A stretch of DNA of 13,168 nucleotides, from the NCBI GenBank assembly GCA_900155495.1, contig FTLJ01000602.1, positions 1-13,168 on the forward strand, given 5' to 3'. The DNA is from Porogramme epimiltina (lineage: Eukaryota; Basidiomycota; Agaricomycetes; Polyporales; Polyporaceae). The notes beneath the pieces were generated by a model. It searched no databases, was not told the DNA's origin, and saw nothing but the letters and a program-made list of their open reading frames with translations. Positions 8,824 to 13,168 of the stretch are shown here, piece after piece (position 1 is the stretch's first letter; the number at the start of each line of letters is the position of its first letter). The position numbers and the translations under genes are program-made.

Positions 8824-9540
8824 CTGCAAGGGGTAGAGCTGCTGAAGAGAGCGAGTCTGAGCACAATAATGGGTGTTGCTGTGCATTTCCTGCAAGCAGT
8901 AAGTAAGGACCGAGGGAAATGAGATCGCGAAATCGCTCACCTGAGGATGAGGTAGCATGTTGGACGACTTTCGTCTATGAGCTCGGGTAGTTGAAACGTA
9001 GATGCGCAATGGAGTGGGTGATAACCGCGCAGAGAAGAACGTCCGCTCGAAGCACTGGAGGGCCGAAGGGCAGGAGGGGAGGATGATTAGACGCGTCGTT
9101 TCTAGCGCACCGTAGAGGAGGGATCGACAGGGGGTCACAGTGGGGGACGACTCGGACGAGGAGCGAGCGACAGAATCGGAGCGGGGCCGGGCCGCGCGGC
9201 GCTACATAGCACCACTCGGGGCCGCGCGGCGCTGTCCACGAGCTCTCATGCTTCCCTTCCCCGCCGCTGTCAACGTCAGCCCTTGGCCCGAGATGCTCTG
9301 CGGTCATACGCGTCCGTCCACCGCGAGAAGCCAGCGAGGGGTGGCCATGCCATCGTCGGCCTCGATCCCAACATCCTCGCTGCTCCTCTCTTGGGTCCTC
9401 AGTTCGAATTCGCGTCCAGTGTCCACCCGTCTCGATCGCCGCCAGTCCCCTGCCCTGTCGACCGCCGTCCAGAACCAATCTTCCGATTGAATGCTTCCCT
9501 ACCTACCATGCTATACGATCATGCGTGCTCCACTCCCCGC

Positions 9541-9546
9541 AATAAA
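9541..9546 (+). terminator. Polyadenylation-like AATAAA in copy A
   Basis: AATAAAGTTTTCTTT lies downstream of the plus-strand coding-like remnant of copy A. The hexamer is conserved at 12312-12317 in copy B despite divergence around it. In fungi this signal is loose, so the call is tentative. Confidence 0.35.
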
Positions 9547-9841
9547 GTTTTCTTTCCAAGTTGCTACGATCACTGCCCGCGGTGTGCAAGCAAGATTCGC
9601 TCTGTGCACACATGACTGACCAAATTTCTTCAACCGTGTCAAAGTCTGAACGACGAGGAGATATCAGCGTTTTGTATTCGCAAGTGCCTTCTCTTGTGTT
9701 CTCACGAAATAATACTCAATTATACCAGGAGAAGTGCCTTTGTGTACATTCTGTCAACGACCCTCGTCGCGTCCAGGCTCAGGCTGACGCGTGTACAAGA
9801 GTGATCAGCTCGCCCCCTTCGGGCGCGAGAAGCCGCGATTT

Positions 9842-10788
9842 CTAAAGTTCAACGAAGATTGGGCTGCACAGCCTCCGATATGGCTCTTCTGTGCCTCGCG
9901 CCGTCCATCCTGCGACCCACCCTGGCGCGCCCGCATCGGCGTGCCGCTCCGCCACGCGCGCGAGCATGTCCTCCTGCCCCAGCTGGCGTGGAGGCGCGCG
10001 CCACGGGCGCACAGCACCGTCACGGCAGTGTGTGATGAGCTCGGGGCAGGCGTGTCGCATGTCATCTTCGCTGCTGGCCGGGTCGGCGTCGTGAGGGAAG
10101 GCTCGAGGAGGAGGCGCAGGCACTGCGGACTCGGAGACGAGGAGGACGATCGCACCGTGGTCGCCGTCATACTCGTCGTGGTCGCCGCACAGCCACTGCC
10201 GGACGCGCCAGCAGCACCAGCATGCGCGGCGGCGCGTTTATGGAAGCCCGATAGGCAGCTCATGTGTCTGTACTTATAGTGGCTGCTATTAGCATCCAAC
10301 ATTGTACCGAAGAGACGAGACGCGCACCAAGAGAACCCGCTCCAACACCTCCTTAGCCCGGCATGCACCCTTGGCGCAGCGTCAATAACATTCCACGCGC
10401 ACCCCCGGACCTCGAAGCCTGCCTCTTCCGCCTCGTCCGCGACGGGCGTGAACAACCACCGCTTCCGCACCCACTCGCGCACCGCCGCGCGCCGGCTCCA
10501 CGACCTCTCCCAACCCCTGGTCCTTCCGCTGGCGCGTCGTATCGCTGCCCCGCGATGTGCGCGATGGCGCGGTGGAGGAGCGCCGCGCGCGCGTCGTGCG
10601 AGGGGGAGCGCGGGAGGGGCGGCGGGGCCGGCACGAAGACGACGTGTGCGGAGAGCGGCGGCGGGCGCTGCAGGGGGAGTTGCGCGGTGAGCGTGCGCGC
10701 GGCTGTAATGGAGGCCGTGAGGGTGCGGAAACGGCGTAGGAGGAGCGCGAGTGAGTCTTGGGCGTGTAGGTGAGGTCGTCTGGGGTGA
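9842..10788 (-). CDS. Unidentified GC-rich spliced gene on the minus strand, frame uncertain
   Basis: The 5' side has a model fungal 3' splice site: a 49-nt intron at 10837-10789 (GTGAAC, TGCTAAC branch, GTCTTTCAG). Coding-like blocks follow: LALLLRRFRTLTASITAART to AIAHIAGQRYDAP (about 10760-10535), then WSRRAAVREWVRKRWLFTPV to GFEVRGCAWNVID (about 10510-10380) in another frame, with nearly all third positions C or G. The last exon, about 10195 (acceptor CCGGCAG) to the TAG at 9842-9844, encodes WLCGDHDEYDGDHGAIVLLV ... LCSPIFVEL. The frame switch near 10520 and the AT-richer join at 10200-10350 (with TGCTAATAG) suggest a frameshift or unresolved introns. An ATG at 10849, four codons before the donor, would put exon 2 in a different frame from the best-looking one. 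Antisense plus frames are open only because of base composition. No family is recognised. Confidence 0.4.
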
Positions 10789-10849
10789 CTGAAAGACGAT
10801 GTTAGCAGGGAACCGCGCGGGGTGATGGGACGTTCACTTTGGATATCAT

Positions 10850-11359
10850 CACGACGACACTCTGCGGTGTTCTGTCGAGAAGTTCCGGTGGGTGAAGCCT
10901 CTATCGAAGGATTACTACAATAGTCGAAGTATGACGGGAGATCATTAACTTACGTTCTACGGCTCCGTGCCGAGAATCGTCAACATTTCCTGGGGTCGGT
11001 GGTGAACGTAGCTTTGAAACTGGAGGATGGCACTCTCCGCATCCACAGGGGTCGAAGCGGCCGAACGGCTGCACAGGCAAATTGACAGCCTTCTCATCTG
11101 GAGGGCAATTATGGAATCCAGAGTTAAGCAGACCATGCATAACGTTCAAGGCCATCGCAGTTTTGAAAAAGTCGATTGCCGATGGGGCCTTTTGATGACC
11201 TCCTTCGTCTCGTCTAGAAATGCGCCTTCGAGTTGACGATATGTCGAAATGACATGGTTGTGTGCGGACTAGCGTGTCACGACCACACCAGACATTTTGC
11301 GTGCTGGGGGACTCGACGCACGCTCATGCGGTTGCGGATGACTTACAAAAGAAGACGTA
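10850..11359. other. Intergenic or gene-remnant stretch, uncertain
   Basis: A 69-codon plus-strand frame at 11027-11236 (MALSASTGVEAAERLHRQID and onward) and an opposing minus-strand frame at 11155-10901, with a GTAAGT site near 10954, both look moderately protein-like. Neither has a recognised family, a matched acceptor or a copy elsewhere in the window, so no gene is called. Confidence 0.25.
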
Positions 11360-11396
11360 TTAAAACGGGAAGGAGAAAGAAGCGAGAGACGACGCA

Positions 11397-11621
11397 CCAA
11401 AGATGACCGTCCCTCAACAACACCGCTCGGTACCCGACTATCTGCTCCTCCTTCCATGCCTGTTCCCTCCAACACTCCCGTTCTTGATCTTGAAGCGAGT
11501 AGGTTGAGAATCCCAGAGAACCATACCAAGAGGAGGCCAGTGTAGCAAGGATTCGAAGGATGTGCAGGTGCCAGGGGGGTGAAGACTTGTGTGGCTGTCG
11601 ATGAGATAAGAGGGGCCGGCG
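11397..11621 (-). CDS. Open exon of an unidentified minus-strand gene in copy B
   Basis: On the minus strand, after a CTTCCCAG acceptor-like site, 75 codons are open. They encode RRPLLSHRQP, a hydrophobic helix-like stretch (WHLHILRILATLASSWYGSL), then a charged helix (QDQERECWREQAWKEEQ) and VLLRDGHLW. A GTGCGT donor-like site overlaps the end. The upstream exon probably ends at the GTGAGC donor near 11734, which is conserved in copy A. The translation looks like a genuine protein, possibly with one membrane segment, but the family is not recognised. Whether the full gene is intact is unknown. Confidence 0.42.
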
Positions 11622-11883
11622 CTGGGAAGGGAGTAAGGGTTACAGTTAAGGGGTGTGAGTGTAAATATCTACAGACGATGGTCAGAGTAAAGAACTCGAG
11701 GTAGCCAAGATTGCAGAAGAGCTCACCTAAGGATGCGGTATCACCGCCTTGCATCCAGTTGGTATGTGGGTAGGGAAGGTCGGCGGGCGATAGCTGTATA
11801 GCGAAGAGGGTGGGCGCATGGGAATTAAGCGCTAAAGGGGAGGGTGGTCGCGTCATCGCTAGTGTAGTGTGGGGGATGCATAG

Positions 11884-12378
11884 ACAATTGCAAGGGATCG
11901 CAGCCAGCGCTGTGTCTTAGTAGCGGCGTCGAAAGCGGCAGAGACGAGGAGCAAGCTCGTCCGGCGACGAAGCAAGAGTGGGCGCCAATGCCGGCTTTAT
12001 CCACTCCCGAGTCCCGGGCCGTCGCGGACGCTTTCCTACCGGTACCTCGCCGTCAACGTCCACAGTGCACACTGGACCCAAGACGCTCTTCAGCTATATG
12101 CGCCCGTCTGCCTCGAGAAGCTAGCCAAGGAGGGCCATACACCCTCGATCCCGATCCCAACACCCTCGTCGCTCCTCTCCCGGGGCTCTCTTCGCCTCCG
12201 CCTGTCTCGATCATCACCGGTCCCCTGTTCCGACCGCCGTCCGGGACCAGTCGTCCGGTTGGATGGGTCCCTATCTAGCGCGCTGTACGCCCCCGCGTTG
12301 TCCGCCCCAGTAATAAAGTTGTCTTTGGATGGGGCTGCGATCGCTGCCCGCGGTGTGCCAGTAAGACTTGCCCGGTGA
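11884..12378 (+). other. Long ATG-less open frame in copy B, unidentified
   Basis: One plus-strand frame is open from the TAG at 11881 to the TGA at 12376-12378 (164 codons) with no ATG. The part at about 12037-12145 (YRYLAVNVHSAHW, LQLYAPVCLEKLAKEGH) has natural protein composition. A related segment is readable in copy A in another frame (DALRSYASVHREKPARGGH, about 9286-9345). An AATAAA at 12312 overlaps the end of the frame. Beyond the coding-like core the translation is Ser/Arg/Pro-rich and may be out of frame. It may be an exon of a spliced gene or a decayed gene; no family is recognised. Confidence 0.33.
12312..12317 (+). terminator. Polyadenylation-like AATAAA in copy B
   Basis: AATAAAGTTGTCTTT corresponds to the copy A site at 9541. 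Conservation between the two diverged copies is the main support. Confidence 0.35.
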
Positions 12379-12733
12379 AAGCATGACTGACCAAATTTCT
12401 CCAATCACGTCAGAATCTTAAAGACGCGGAGAGACCGGCGTGGTGTATCCGCATGTGCGTTCTCTTGCATTATCATGCAGTAATACTAGATCAGAGCAGG
12501 ACAGATGCCTCTCAACCCTGACGTCGACATCCTACCATGATGACCCTCAGCTCGTCCAGACTGGGGCTAACGCATGTAGAAAAGCAATGGGCTCGCACCC
12601 TTGGGGCACGAAGAACTGCACTGTTCTATAAAGTTTCGATACGATTAGAGCTGCGCACTGGCCCGCATCGCTTTTCCACGCCTCGTTCCACACACACTGC
12701 TTCCAAGGGTGGGCTGTGCGCTCGATCCGTTGG

Positions 12734-12741
12734 TATAAGTA
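12734..12741 (+). promoter_or_regulatory. TATA box of HET-3
   Basis: TATAAGTA lies about 150 nt before the leader intron and 206 nt before the ATG. A pyrimidine-rich stretch (CTCATTTCTCCTAC) follows at about 30 nt, which would fit a transcription start. The region right of about 12700 no longer matches copy A of the duplicated segment, so the promoter seems to have arrived with HET-3. Confidence 0.45.
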
Positions 12742-12882
12742 TTCGAGCGAGAACGCTTTGCTCATTTCTCCTACACGGATCCACCCTTCAAACTGAAGAC
12801 ATTTCGACATCAGTCACCTTGTCTACACTAACACCTACCCACTCTAGTGGCCTCAACACGATACGCTTTTTGCACCATTCTA

Positions 12883-12936
12883 GTGAGCCGGGTTAGGCTT
12901 TCCGTCAACACGCTAGCTAATCACCCCCAATTCCAG
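12883..12936 (+). other. Leader (5' UTR) intron of HET-3
   Basis: GTGAGC at 12883, a GCTAATC branch site and an AATTCCAG acceptor ending at 12936 define a 54-nt candidate intron ending 10 nt before the ATG. Its position and size match the HET-2 leader intron although the intron sequences differ. Confidence 0.6.
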
Positions 12937-12946
12937 AGCAGGAACG

Positions 12947-13168
12947 ATGTGGGTCCTTAGCACCGCTCGCGCTGAGCTCCACTATTTTTCTGACTGCGCC
13001 GCCGTCACCGGAGGATACGCGATCTGGTCCCACACTTGGGCCCAGGACCCCGCAGGCGAGCAGACCTTCCAGGATGTCCAGGACATCATCAAGGAGTGCA
13101 AGGCCACAGGGGGGAACCCACGGGACCTCGTTGGGGAGAAGATACGCCGGTGCTGCGAGATCGCGGAG
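12947..13168 (+). CDS. HET-domain protein, N-terminal part, runs off the window (HET-3)
   Basis: The reading frame opens with MWVLSTARAELHYF and continues for 74 codons to the last base of the window. By eye it is identical to HET-2 at 57 of 74 residues, with no gaps. It holds the first HET blocks, GGYAIWSHTW and GEQTFQD, and ends in RRCCEIAE, just before where the WLDSCCIDK block would begin. One oddity is Trp in place of the usual Leu within YAI(L)SHTW. A TATAAGTA box at 12734-12741 and a leader intron at 12883-12936 lie upstream, so this copy has its own promoter. The role is the same incompatibility/cell-death family as HET-2. Whether the rest of the gene is intact cannot be seen. Confidence 0.9.
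   Translation, partial: MWVLSTARAELHYFSDCAAVTGGYAIWSHTWAQDPAGEQTFQDVQDIIKECKATGGNPRDLVGEKIRRCCEIAE

Larger units (their letters stand above)
8560..9910. repeat. Duplicated segment, copy A
   Basis: This segment matches 11360-12690 along its length in direct orientation, with many small insertions and deletions. Landmarks are CGCGCCAAAGATGACC (8583), GGCTTGTGTGGCC (about 8770), GCTCACCTGAGGATG (about 8935), a Val-Asn-Val-coding TGTCAACGTC (about 9268), AATAAAGTT (9541), CATGACTGACCAAATTTCT (about 9612) and CTCGCCCCCTTCGGG (about 9810). The flank right of about 9910 continues into the GC-rich minus-strand gene. It is not flanked by visible terminal repeats, so a segmental duplication is more likely than a transposon. 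Confidence 0.75.
11360..12690. repeat. Duplicated segment, copy B
   Basis: This is the direct counterpart of copy A. Landmarks in the same order are GCACCAAAGATGACC (11395), GACTTGTGTGGC (about 11584), GCTCACCTAAGGATG (about 11721), CGTCAACGTC (about 12051), AATAAAGTT (12312), CATGACTGACCAAATTTCT (about 12382) and CTCGCACCCTTGGGG (about 12592). The match continues weakly to about 12690, where the HET-3 promoter region begins. Spacing to copy A drifts between about 2.77 and 2.81 kb because of indels. Confidence 0.75.

Noticed and set aside
9791..10279. 162-codon plus-strand ORF, and the 136-codon one at 10363-10773
   Set aside because: They lie opposite the minus-strand gene, which has a branch-site-supported intron and a more natural translation. 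The plus frames mirror its codons.
8560..12690. Transposon or LTR element explaining the repeated segments
   Set aside because: No terminal inverted or direct repeats, target-site duplication, or transposase, integrase or reverse-transcriptase motifs were seen in either copy.

Overview
The window looks like genomic DNA of a filamentous basidiomycete fungus, probably an Agaricomycete. The evidence is short introns (about 50-70 nt) with GTRNGY donors, CTRAY branch sites and YAG acceptors, strong C/G bias at third codon positions, and proteins of the large fungal HET (heterokaryon incompatibility) family. No bacterial, viral, tRNA or rRNA features were recognised.

The main content is a same-strand (+) array of three HET paralogues. 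HET-1 (507-2458) has lost about 210 N-terminal residues. Its left edge abuts an AAGCCC-rich repeat block (about 305-490), yet the rest still reads as 585 in-frame codons over four exons. HET-2 (4948-7476) is complete: HET domain, a conserved middle region, a proline/serine-rich linker and a C-terminal coiled coil, with one coding intron and a leader intron ending 8 nt before the ATG. HET-3 starts at 12947 and runs off the right edge after 74 codons; it has a leader intron of nearly the same size in the same place.

Between the HET genes are older, partly decayed sequences. A minus-strand spliced gene end lies at 2828-3099, possibly continuing into coding-like frames up to about 3720. Coding-like scraps lie at 4544-4815, just upstream of HET-2. 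From about 8560 to 12690 there is a diverged direct duplication of about 1.3 kb (copy A about 8560-9910, copy B about 11360-12690, roughly 2.8 kb apart). Each copy carries a minus-strand exon fragment and a plus-strand open segment ending near an AATAAA. The minus-strand exon is open in copy B but has two TGG-to-TAG changes in copy A. Between the copies sits a very GC-rich minus-strand gene (about 9842-10788) with a textbook intron at its 5' side but apparent frame changes inside. Copy B is cut off where the HET-3 promoter begins.

The locus reads as a birth-and-death cluster: tandem duplication of HET genes, truncation at simple repeats, divergence of C-terminal partner regions, and pseudogenised neighbours. 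Only the HET genes have a recognised family; the other calls rest on codon usage, splice signals and comparison between copies.
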